The notes under the pieces were generated by a model, which was given only the letters and a program-made list of their open reading frames with translations, did no database searches and was not told the origin of the DNA. Shown here one piece after another: positions 33,331-40,775 of a stretch of DNA of 64,000 nt (the first letter of the stretch is position 1; each line of letters begins with the position of its first letter). This DNA is from Achromobacter sp. MFA1 R4 (GTDB taxonomy: Bacteria; Pseudomonadota; Gammaproteobacteria; Burkholderiales; Burkholderiaceae_B). The stretch lies in the NCBI RefSeq assembly GCF_900156745.1, contig NZ_LT707065.1:4960001-5024000 (forward strand), read 5' to 3'. Made by a program: the position numbers and the translations under genes.

Positions 33331-33713
33331 AGGGACGCTCCTTTGGCGCGCGGGCAGGCCAGCACGTCCTTGAAGTAAAGCAGGTGGGACATCAGGGGAT
33401 GGAGGTCGCCTTCGGCGCGCAGGCGGCGGAATTTCACCAGCGCCATCAGGTCATGGAAACCGGGCGCGGGCTTGGGGCTCCAGAACTGCGCCCAGTCGGC
33501 CGCGGCCGCGCGCAGCGCGAATTGCCAACGCGGCATGACGAAGGGGCCGCGGCGCACCGATTCGATGCGGCCGGCCTGCACGGCGATGAGATAGGCGGTG
33601 TCGCCGCACTCCAGCAGGAACACCGTGTTCAGGTGCCGGCCTCGCCACACCAGCCGCTCCTGCCGGTTCACGGCGTCCGCCAGTCGGTGAAGAATGAAGT
33701 CGTCTTCTTGCAT
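33327..33713 (-). CDS. 128-residue protein of unknown function in the catabolic operon
   Basis: A soluble protein without signal peptide or membrane helices. It begins MQEDDFILHRLADAVN and contains a strand-rich middle (LVWRGRHLNTVFLLECGDTAYLIAV, a GRIESVRRGPFVMPRWQFALR segment) and a helical end with four aromatic residues in WAQFWSP. The middle part, with its alternating strands and a conserved-looking RRG, recalls an SCP2-type lipid-binding fold, but I am not confident. It sits between an MBL lactonase-like gene and an alpha/beta hydrolase and its stop overlaps the start of the latter. It could be a carrier or chaperone for their hydrophobic substrate (inference). Confidence 0.65.
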   Translation of the reverse strand: MQEDDFILHRLADAVNRQERLVWRGRHLNTVFLLECGDTAYLIAVQAGRIESVRRGPFVMPRWQFALRAAAADWAQFWSPKPAPGFHDLMALVKFRRLRAEGDLHPLMSHLLYFKDVLACPRAKGASL

Positions 33714-33726
33714 TGCGTTGTCCTTG

Positions 33727-34542
33727 TCACAGGGGCGGAACGTCCAGGCGGTAGATGCCGTCGCCGTCGACGGCGCGCGGATAGCGCTGGGTGACGGCGG
33801 GGTCGTGGCCTGGCACGATGTGCGCCTCGGAATCCGCCAGGGTCCGGATGCGCGCATAGCCCTCGAGCATATCGCCCAAGTGGAAGATGGCGGGAAAGGG
33901 ATTGTTGTCCTGGAAGTTGCGGTAGTAGTGCAGGGCGTCGGACGCCAGCACGACCCAGCCGCGCGCCGTGTGCACGCGCACGACCTGCAGGCCCTGCGTG
34001 TGCCCGCCGATGCGGTAGATCTCCAGCCCGGGCGCCAGCCGGGCATCGCCATCGTGAAAGCACACGCGCCCCGCGTACACCTGGCGCACCACCGCCTGCA
34101 CGTCGTCCACCGAGAAGAAATGCCGCATCGATTCAAAGCACATGTAGCGGCCGGTGGCGTATTGCATCTCGGCGTCCTGCAGATGCACGCGCGCGTTCGG
34201 ATAGGCTTCGACGTTGCCGGCGTGGTCGTAGTGCAGGTGGGTCAGGATGAGATCGCCGATGTCCGCGGGCGCCAGCCCCAGCCGGCCAAGCGCCGCCTCG
34301 GGCTGCAACGTGAAGGCGCGGTTGCGGGCGCGCGCCGAGCAGGCGCTAAAGCCCGTGTCGACCATTACGTTGCCTTGCGGACCGCGCAGCAGCCAGCAAA
34401 AGAAGTCCATCGGCATCGGCCCGTCATGGACGTCGGCGCGTGACAGGAAGTTGTCGGCCGCGCGCCGCGTGACGCTGGCGTAGCGGATCGCATAGACCTC
34501 GTAGGCCGGCGCGTCGCCGGCCGCTTGCGGCGTTGGGATCAT
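33727..34542 (-). CDS. MBL-fold hydrolase of the N-acyl-homoserine lactonase type
   Basis: 271 residues. The binuclear zinc motif is complete: THLHYDHAGN (His102, His104, Asp106, His107), followed by GGHTQG, SDALHYY and PGHDP for the later ligands. Length and motif spacing match the lactonase branch (AiiA/AttM-like). Because it is embedded in a catabolic operon between a Liv-type binding protein and hydrolases, it more likely opens a lactone intermediate than quenches signals, although signal degradation cannot be ruled out. ATG 34542 overlaps the preceding TGA (ATGA). Confidence 0.88.
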   Translation of the reverse strand: MIPTPQAAGDAPAYEVYAIRYASVTRRAADNFLSRADVHDGPMPMDFFCWLLRGPQGNVMVDTGFSACSARARNRAFTLQPEAALGRLGLAPADIGDLILTHLHYDHAGNVEAYPNARVHLQDAEMQYATGRYMCFESMRHFFSVDDVQAVVRQVYAGRVCFHDGDARLAPGLEIYRIGGHTQGLQVVRVHTARGWVVLASDALHYYRNFQDNNPFPAIFHLGDMLEGYARIRTLADSEAHIVPGHDPAVTQRYPRAVDGDGIYRLDVPPL

Positions 34543-35759
34543 GGTTTGACCAGCTTGCACTGGCTTTCGGACAAGGGCATGAACGCCTGGTCGCCCGGCA
34601 CCGTGCGCACGATCTTGTAGTAGTCCCAGGGCGCCTTGGATTCCTTGGGCGACTTGACCTCCACCACGTAGGTGTCGTGGATGAGCTTGCCGTCCTCGCG
34701 CAGGCGGGCGTTGCGGGCGAACGCATCGTGGATGGGCTGGGCCCGCAGCGTTTTCATCACGACGTCCACATTGTCCGACCCCGACTTCTCGACCGCCCGC
34801 AGGTAGTTCAGCACAGCGGAATACTGGCCCGCCTGCAGCGCGGTGGGCATCTTGCCGGACGCCTTGTGAAAGCGCTGCGCGAAGGCGCGCGTCTCGTCGT
34901 CCATGTCCCAGTAGAAGGTCTCGGCAAAGGTCATGCCCTGGCCGGCGTCCAGGCCCACGCCATGCACGTCGGTAATGCTCATCAGCATGGCGACCAGCTT
35001 TTGCTTGCCCGCCAGGCCGAACTCGCGCGCCTGCTTGATCTCGTTCTGCAGATCCGCGCCCGCGCTGGCGAAGGCGACGGCATCGGCCTTGCTGGACTGC
35101 GCCGACAGCAGGAACGACGCGAAATCGTTGCCCGGGAACGGATAGCGCGCCGACCCGGCCACCGTGCCGCCGCCTTCCTTCACAAAACGCATGCCGTCGT
35201 TTTCCAGCGAGTGGCCAAAGGCATAGTCGGCGGTGACGAAGAACCATTTCTTCGCGCCGGCCTCCACCAGCGGCAACGTGCCCACCTTGGCGAGCGCGTA
35301 CGTGTCATAGACCCACTGCACGTTGTTGGGCGAGCAGTCTTCGCCGGTGATGCGGGTGGCGCCGGCGCCGGTCACCATGGTCATGCGGCCTTTTTCGCGG
35401 GCGATGTTCATCACGGCCAGCGCGACGGCGCTGTTGCCCAGTTCGGTCACGACGTCGACCTGGTCGCGGTCCATCCATTCGCGCGCGCGGCTGGCGGCCA
35501 CGTCCGTCTTGTTCAGGTGGTCGGCGGACAGCATTTCGATGGGCTTGCCCAGCACCTTGCCGCCAAATTCCTCGATGGCCAGCTGCGTGGCCAGGACGGA
35601 GCCGGGGCCGACGTTGCCGGAATACGCGCCGGACATGTCCGTCAGCACGCCGATGCGCACGACGCCATCGGATATGCCTTCGGACGGCTGGGCCTGCGCG
35701 GCGCCGGCCAGGGCGGCAACCGCGATCGCGGCGGTGATTCCGGTGATTTTCTTATGCAT
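34539..35759 (-). CDS. Liv-type ABC transporter substrate-binding protein
   Basis: 406 residues with a signal peptide (cleavage after AAQAQ). It has the periplasmic-binding type I layout of LivJ-like receptors: VRIGVLTDMSGAYSGNVGPGS, IEMLSADHLNKTDVAASRAREW, and WFFVTADYAFGHSLENDG. Proteins like this bind amino acids, amides or aromatic acids for ABC import. No Liv permease or ATPase genes are in the window, so it must work with components encoded elsewhere or act as a sensor. Two cysteines (EDCSPNN and SQCKL) could form a disulfide. Confidence 0.9.
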   Translation of the reverse strand: MHKKITGITAAIAVAALAGAAQAQPSEGISDGVVRIGVLTDMSGAYSGNVGPGSVLATQLAIEEFGGKVLGKPIEMLSADHLNKTDVAASRAREWMDRDQVDVVTELGNSAVALAVMNIAREKGRMTMVTGAGATRITGEDCSPNNVQWVYDTYALAKVGTLPLVEAGAKKWFFVTADYAFGHSLENDGMRFVKEGGGTVAGSARYPFPGNDFASFLLSAQSSKADAVAFASAGADLQNEIKQAREFGLAGKQKLVAMLMSITDVHGVGLDAGQGMTFAETFYWDMDDETRAFAQRFHKASGKMPTALQAGQYSAVLNYLRAVEKSGSDNVDVVMKTLRAQPIHDAFARNARLREDGKLIHDTYVVEVKSPKESKAPWDYYKIVRTVPGDQAFMPLSESQCKLVKP

Positions 35760-35825
35760 GGTGTTCTCCTTTGGATGGTGCGGCGGCGCGGTCGGTCGCC
35801 GCGCCGCTCGGGTGATGGCTGCGCG

Positions 35826-37256
35826 CTACATCTGGCTCACGTACTTGACCTGCATGAATTCCTGCAGGCCCTCGACGCCGCCTTCCTTGCCCAGCCCGCT
35901 GTCCTTGAATCCGCCGAACGGCGTCTCGGGCAGCGAGGCCTGGCAATGGTTGATGCAGACCACACCGCTGTCGATGCGCTCGGACGCGATGCGCGCGGTG
36001 GCGGCATCGCGCGTGAAGACATACGAGGCAAGCCCGAAAGGCAGCCGGTTGGCCTGTGCCAGGGCCTCATCCAGCTCGGCAAACGGCTGCACCAGCGCCA
36101 GCGGGCCGAAGGGTTCGGTGTTGGCGGCCAGGCATTCGGGGCCCGCGTCGCGCAGCACGGTCGGGGCCCAGAACCACCCGGGAAGATCCAGCCGCTCTCC
36201 GCCGGCCGCCAGTTGCGCGCCGTGTTTCAGCGCATCGGCCACCATGGTTTCCATTGCCGCAAGCCGCCGGGGATTGGCGAGGGGGCCCATCTGCACGCCG
36301 GCTTCCAGGCCGTTGCCCACGCGCCAGCCGCGCGCCCGTTCGGCCAGGCGCTCCACGAAGGGTTCGTACACGCTCTCATGCACGTACATGCGGGTGGGCG
36401 ACGTGCAGATCTGGCCGGAATTGCGCAGCTTGGCCGCCAGCACGGTATCGGCCGCGCCGACGGGATCGGCGTCGCCGAACACCAGCACGGGCGCATGCCC
36501 GCCCAGTTCCAGCGTCGCCCGCTTCAGGCCGCCCGCCGCCATCATCGCCAGTTCACGGCCGATGGACGTGGAGCCGGTAAAGGTCACCATGCGGATGACT
36601 GGCGAGGCGATGAGACGCCGGGAGATCTCGGCCGGATCGCCGAACACCATGTTCAGCACGCCCGCGGGCAGCCCCGCGTCCGCCAGCGCGCGGCCGATTT
36701 CCAGCGCGATGGCCGGTGTTTCCTCGGAGGGCTTGATGACGACCGAGCAGCCCGCGGCCAGGGCCCCGGCGATCTTGCGCGACGGCGTGATCGCCGGCGC
36801 GTTCCAGCCCGAGAACGCCGCGACCGGGCCGATGGGTTCCGGGATCGCCATCTGGCGGATGCCGCCCACGCGGCCGGGGATCAGCCGGCCATAGGTGCGC
36901 CGCGCTTCCTCGGCGCCCCATTCGAACATCTCGGCGGCGGTGGCCACTTCCTTTTCGGATTCGGCCAGGGGCTTGCCCAGTTCGCGGGTGATCAGCCACG
37001 CCAGTTGCGGCGTGCGCTCGTGCATCAGCGCGGCGGCGCGGCGCAGGATCGCGGCCCGGTCCAGTGGCGCCGTGTCGCGCCAGCCTGGAAAGCTGCGGCG
37101 CGCGGCCTCCAGGGCCTCGTCGACGTCATCGGCCGAGGCCATCGGCAATCGGCCCAGCACCGCCTGCGTGGCGGGGTCGATCACCTCCAGGCCGGGGCGG
37201 GCGCCGGCCGCGACCGCGCGGCCGCCGATGAGCAGGGTCAGTTCGGGATAGTCCAT
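35826..37256 (-). CDS. NAD(P)-dependent aldehyde dehydrogenase
   Basis: 476 residues, full length for the superfamily. Catalytic Cys284 is in NSGQICTSPTR, the general base Glu250 in LELGGHAP, Asn152 in SGWNAPAI and the cofactor Lys175 in VIKPSEETP; VTFTGSTSIGRE is the nucleotide loop. The form resembles succinate-semialdehyde or aromatic aldehyde dehydrogenases. It oxidises an aldehyde to the acid within the operon, between a Bug receptor and a Liv-type receptor. The stop codon of the Bug gene lies directly before its ATG. Confidence 0.92.
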   Translation of the reverse strand: MDYPELTLLIGGRAVAAGARPGLEVIDPATQAVLGRLPMASADDVDEALEAARRSFPGWRDTAPLDRAAILRRAAALMHERTPQLAWLITRELGKPLAESEKEVATAAEMFEWGAEEARRTYGRLIPGRVGGIRQMAIPEPIGPVAAFSGWNAPAITPSRKIAGALAAGCSVVIKPSEETPAIALEIGRALADAGLPAGVLNMVFGDPAEISRRLIASPVIRMVTFTGSTSIGRELAMMAAGGLKRATLELGGHAPVLVFGDADPVGAADTVLAAKLRNSGQICTSPTRMYVHESVYEPFVERLAERARGWRVGNGLEAGVQMGPLANPRRLAAMETMVADALKHGAQLAAGGERLDLPGWFWAPTVLRDAGPECLAANTEPFGPLALVQPFAELDEALAQANRLPFGLASYVFTRDAATARIASERIDSGVVCINHCQASLPETPFGGFKDSGLGKEGGVEGLQEFMQVKYVSQM

Positions 37257-38234
37257 CTAGTCTGCCTTTGCGATGTGGCTGGTCTGCATGACCTGCGCCC
37301 AGCGTTCGGTCTGCGAGCCGATGTGGCGGGCGAAGTCGTCGGGGGTGCCGCGCATCGGGTACTGGCCCAGCTTGAGCAGCGCGTCGCGCGCTTCGTCGGT
37401 GCCCATGACCTTGTTGATGGCGGCGTTCAGGCGCTGCTTGACGGCGGGCGGCACGCCGGCCGGCGCCAGCACGCCGTTCCAGGGTTCGGCCGTGAAGCCG
37501 GGAATTCCGGCGGCCTGCGCCACCGTCGGCACGCCGGGCGCCACCGAAGACGGCTGCGCGGCGGCGATGCCCAGCGCCCGCAGCTTGCCGGCCTGCACCT
37601 GCGGCATGGCGGCGATGGCGCTCAGGAAGGCCATGTCCACGCGCCCGGCCACCAGGTCGGCGATGGCCGCCGAATCGCCTTTGTAGGGCACATGGGTGAT
37701 GTCGACCTGGGTGGCGCTCTTGAACCATTCGCCCGCCAGGTGGTTCACCGCGCCGCTGCCGGCCGACGCGAAGGTCAGCGCACCGGGCTTTTCGCGCGCG
37801 CCGGCGATCAGTGCCTGCACGGAATCGAAGGGCGAGCCGGTCGGCACGACCAGCAGGTAGGGATAGCTGGCGACCAGGGCGATGGGCTGGAAGTCCTTGA
37901 GCACCTGGTAGTCGACCTTTTGCTTGTAGACGGGTTCGATCGACAGCGTGCCGCTGCTGCCCAGCATCAGGGTGTAGCCGTCGGCGGGCGCGCGCCTGAC
38001 CGCCTGCACGGCGACCACGCCGTTGGCGCCGGCGCGATTTTCGACCACGACGGTCTGGCCGAGCTCGGTCTCGAGCTGGCGGGCGAGGTAGCGGCCGACG
38101 GCGTCCGTCGGGCCGCCGGCGGTAAAGCCGATCACCAGCGTGATCGGGCGGGTGGGATAGTCCGCGGCGGCGGCGTTCATGCCGATCGTGGCGGCGAGCA
38201 GGGGCAGGGCCCATCGACGTAGCAGGGGTGTCAT
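37257..38234 (-). CDS. Bug-family periplasmic solute receptor (TctC-like)
   Basis: 325 residues with signal peptide (cleavage near NAAAADY). Landmarks: PITLVIGFTAGGPTDAVGRYLA, VENRAGANGVVAVQAVRRAPADGYTL, DYQVLKDFQPIALV, HVPYKGDSAAIADLVAGRVDMAF and APGVPTVAQAAGIPGF. It is the second gene of the 39177-32461 operon and probably captures the starting compound. The C-terminal half holds the usual beta-alpha repeats of the periplasmic-binding type II fold. Confidence 0.92.
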   Translation of the reverse strand: MTPLLRRWALPLLAATIGMNAAAADYPTRPITLVIGFTAGGPTDAVGRYLARQLETELGQTVVVENRAGANGVVAVQAVRRAPADGYTLMLGSSGTLSIEPVYKQKVDYQVLKDFQPIALVASYPYLLVVPTGSPFDSVQALIAGAREKPGALTFASAGSGAVNHLAGEWFKSATQVDITHVPYKGDSAAIADLVAGRVDMAFLSAIAAMPQVQAGKLRALGIAAAQPSSVAPGVPTVAQAAGIPGFTAEPWNGVLAPAGVPPAVKQRLNAAINKVMGTDEARDALLKLGQYPMRGTPDDFARHIGSQTERWAQVMQTSHIAKAD

Positions 38235-38283
38235 GAATATCTCGGACAGGGAATGGGGCGGCGCGCGGCGCCGGATGGACGGC

Positions 38284-39177
38284 TTACGCGTAGCCGCGCT
38301 CGATCAGCTTGACCATCACCGGGTAGTACTCCTTGACGTAACCGGCGGCGCGCGTGCGCTCCAGCAGGTCGTGCGTCAGCCTGGCCGCCCGGGCGTCCAC
38401 GTCGCCCTGGCTGGCCAGTTCGAGGGCCAGCAGGATGTCCTTGATCGCGTATTCGGTCGGAAAGGTCTTTTCCGGGAAGTGGGACGGGGCCAGCGCCTTC
38501 TGGCCCGGATTGCGCAGCACGAAACTGTCGGCCGAGCCCTTGCTCAGCGCGTCCAGCAGCAGGGTGCCGTCCACCCCGGCGCTGCGCCCGATCGTGACGG
38601 CTTCGGCCAGGGCGTGCACCGTCATGAAGACCACCATGTTGTTCATGATCTTGACCACCTGGCCGTTGCCAATGCCCCCGCACAGCAGCACGTCGGAGCC
38701 CATGCAGGACAGATAGGGCAGGACCGTGTCGTAGTCTTCCCGGGTGGCGCCCACCGTGATCATCAGTGTGCCCAGCCGGGCGGCCTCGCGCATGCGCGCC
38801 ACGGGTGCGTCGATCAGCACGATGCCGTGGCCGCGCAGCACTTCGGCCAACTGGCGGGTGCGCGTGACGTCGCTGGTGCTCATGTCCACCACGATGCGCA
38901 CCCGGCCCGCGGCTTCGACCAGGCCGCCCGGCCCGGTGCAGACCTGCTCCACCTGCACGATGCTGGGCAGCGACAGGAACACGATCTCGGCGCTTTGCGC
39001 CACCTCCACCACCGACGCGCAGGCATGCGCGCCCAATTCGCCGATGCGGGCCACCGGGTCGGGACTGATATCGGTCACGTACACCGGGTGCCCGGATCGA
39101 CGGACCAGATTGGCGCACATGGGTTCGCCCATCACGCCCAGGCCGATGAAGCCCAGCGGGGTCTTGGTCTCGCTCAT
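38284..39177 (-). CDS. NAD(P)-dependent 3-hydroxyisobutyrate/2-hydroxy-3-oxopropionate dehydrogenase-like oxidoreductase
   Basis: 297 residues of the beta-hydroxyacid dehydrogenase family. GFIGLGVMGEPMCANL is the Rossmann and substrate signature at the N-terminus; the catalytic Lys is in GNGQVVKIMNNM (about residue 168), following the substrate-binding segment DAPVARMREAARLGTL, which in most members reads DAPVSGG. That substitution suggests an unusual substrate. The start at 39177 has an excellent AAGGAGG site; the longer frame to 39423 is not needed. It is the first gene of the minus-strand operon, divergent from the MmgE/PrpD operon. Confidence 0.9.
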   Translation of the reverse strand: MSETKTPLGFIGLGVMGEPMCANLVRRSGHPVYVTDISPDPVARIGELGAHACASVVEVAQSAEIVFLSLPSIVQVEQVCTGPGGLVEAAGRVRIVVDMSTSDVTRTRQLAEVLRGHGIVLIDAPVARMREAARLGTLMITVGATREDYDTVLPYLSCMGSDVLLCGGIGNGQVVKIMNNMVVFMTVHALAEAVTIGRSAGVDGTLLLDALSKGSADSFVLRNPGQKALAPSHFPEKTFPTEYAIKDILLALELASQGDVDARAARLTHDLLERTRAAGYVKEYYPVMVKLIERGYA

Positions 39178-39255
39178 TACTTCCTCCTTGGTCATGCGTT
39201 GTTTTTCTCGTCTTGCCATGCAGCTTACGGACGCCGCCGGCGCGGCGGTATGAAA

Positions 39256-39281
39256 AATTGGCAAAGCAACGTTCACCAATT
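39256..39281. promoter_or_regulatory. Inverted repeat between divergent catabolic operons
   Basis: AATTGG-N14-CCAATT is a perfect six-base inverted repeat in the 229-bp gap between the minus-strand operon (start 39177) and the plus-strand operon (start 39407). It is a candidate binding site for a shared regulator, for example a LysR protein. Confidence 0.4.
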
Positions 39282-39406
39282 CCGGCCCCTTCCGATCAAG
39301 AAGGCTCGTTTTCCTTTTTATCAATCCTCGCGCGGCGCGGCCGCCTAGAGTGATCGGCAGAAGCGAACGGCGCGCAAGCTGCGCCGCACTCACCACGGAG
39401 AGACAA

Positions 39407-40762
39407 ATGCTGCTGGACACCATCGCCGCTTATGGCGCGAAAGACGCCGTAGGCCGATTGCCCGAGGAGGTCATCCATTACGCCAAGCGCGCGTTCCTGG
39501 ATTGGCTGTCGGCGCTGTATCCCGGCACCCGCACCGCGCCGTGCCAGCAACTGCTGGGCGCGCATGGCGCCGAACTGGGGTCGGGCGCGTCCAGCCTGCC
39601 CGGCTGCGCGACCACCGCTTTTGCCGCGACGGCGGCCTGGATCAACGGCAGCGTGTCGCACGCGGTGGAGTTCGACGACATCTTCCGCGACGCGGTCTAT
39701 CACCCGGGTTGCCCGACCATCGCCGCGGCGCTTGCGCTGGCGGAAGAGCACGACGCCAGCGGTCTGGCGCTGCTGCAGGCGATCGTGGTGGGCTACGAGA
39801 TTTCGACGCGCATCGGCGCGGCGGTGCAGCCCGCGCACTACCGCTATTTCCATACGACGGGCACCGTGGGCTGTTTTGGCGGCGCTGCCGCCGCCGCGGC
39901 CCTGTGCGCGCCGGGCGATGCGCAGGTCATGCTGCACGCGCTGGCCACCGCCGGTACGCTGGCCAGCGGTCTGCAACAGGCTTTCCGGTCGGACGCCATG
40001 AGCAAGGCGCTGCATGCGGGCCATGCCGCCGAGGTCGGCGTGCGGGCCGGGCAGGGCGCCGCGCACGGCATCACCGGCGTGGCGGACATCCTGGAGGGCG
40101 AGGCGGGATTTGGCGCCGCGCTGGCGCGCGACCCCGACTGGCGGCTGGCCGTGGCCGGCCTGGGCGAACGCTACAACATCCTGTCGATCACCCAGAAGAA
40201 CCACGGCTGCTGCGGCCATACCTTCGCCGCCATCGACGCGGCGCTGGCCTTGCGCGAACGCGGCCTGCAGCCGGACGATATCGCCGCGTTGCGGGTGGAG
40301 ACCTACCAGACCGCGCTGGACGTGACGGGCAACTTCCAGCCCGCCACCGCGTTCGAGGCGAAGTTCAGCCTGCCGTATGTGGTGGCGCATGCGCTGGTGC
40401 ATGGGTCGGTGCGGCTGGACGCCTTTGGGGCGGCGCGGCTGCACGATCCGCGCGTGCGCGGGCTGATGCAATGCCTGGATCTGCGCGCGGCGCCGGACCT
40501 GTCGGCGGGCTTTCCGGCGATGCGCGCCGCGCGCCTGTCCGTCACGACGCACGGCGGCGACGTGCTGGAACACCACGCGCCGTACCGCAAGGGCGACCCC
40601 GAAGCGCCGCTGTCCGACGCGGACCTGAACGACAAATTCGCCGAGTTGGCGGGCCCCGTACTGGGCGGCGCGCGCATGCAGGCGCTGCGCGACGCCGTCT
40701 GGCGCCTGGAAGCCATGCCGGTGCGCGCCCTGCGCCTGGCGGCAGACATGCCCAAGCTCTGA
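39407..40762 (+). CDS. MmgE/PrpD-family protein
   Basis: 451 residues. The family includes 2-methylcitrate dehydratase, cis-aconitate decarboxylase and related lyases or epimerases for polycarboxylates. Recognised segments are AKRAFLDWLSALYPGT, SVSHAVEFDDIFRDAVYHPGCP (the conserved H-x-x-E-x-D-D stretch) and TQKNHGCCGHTFAAIDA, with the K-x-x-x-C-C/H motif around residue 265. The start at 39407 follows a GGAG site. It leads an operon with an acyl-CoA synthetase and acyl-CoA dehydrogenase, so it probably processes the carboxylic acid or its activated form (inference). Confidence 0.88.
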   Translation: MLLDTIAAYGAKDAVGRLPEEVIHYAKRAFLDWLSALYPGTRTAPCQQLLGAHGAELGSGASSLPGCATTAFAATAAWINGSVSHAVEFDDIFRDAVYHPGCPTIAAALALAEEHDASGLALLQAIVVGYEISTRIGAAVQPAHYRYFHTTGTVGCFGGAAAAAALCAPGDAQVMLHALATAGTLASGLQQAFRSDAMSKALHAGHAAEVGVRAGQGAAHGITGVADILEGEAGFGAALARDPDWRLAVAGLGERYNILSITQKNHGCCGHTFAAIDAALALRERGLQPDDIAALRVETYQTALDVTGNFQPATAFEAKFSLPYVVAHALVHGSVRLDAFGAARLHDPRVRGLMQCLDLRAAPDLSAGFPAMRAARLSVTTHGGDVLEHHAPYRKGDPEAPLSDADLNDKFAELAGPVLGGARMQALRDAVWRLEAMPVRALRLAADMPKL

Positions 40763-40775
40763 ACGCCCACTTCTC

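Noticed and set aside
33727-34542. Quorum-quenching role for the MBL lactonase
   Set aside because: The family fits, but the operon context is catabolic and no luxI/luxR-type gene is nearby, so a signal-degrading role is not claimed.
34533-38222. Open frame of 1229 codons on the plus strand
   Set aside because: It lies antisense to four well-supported genes (Liv-type receptor, aldehyde dehydrogenase, Bug and the lactonase boundary). Its translation is His/Gly/Arg-rich without any domain, a known effect of GC-rich codon bias on the opposite strand.
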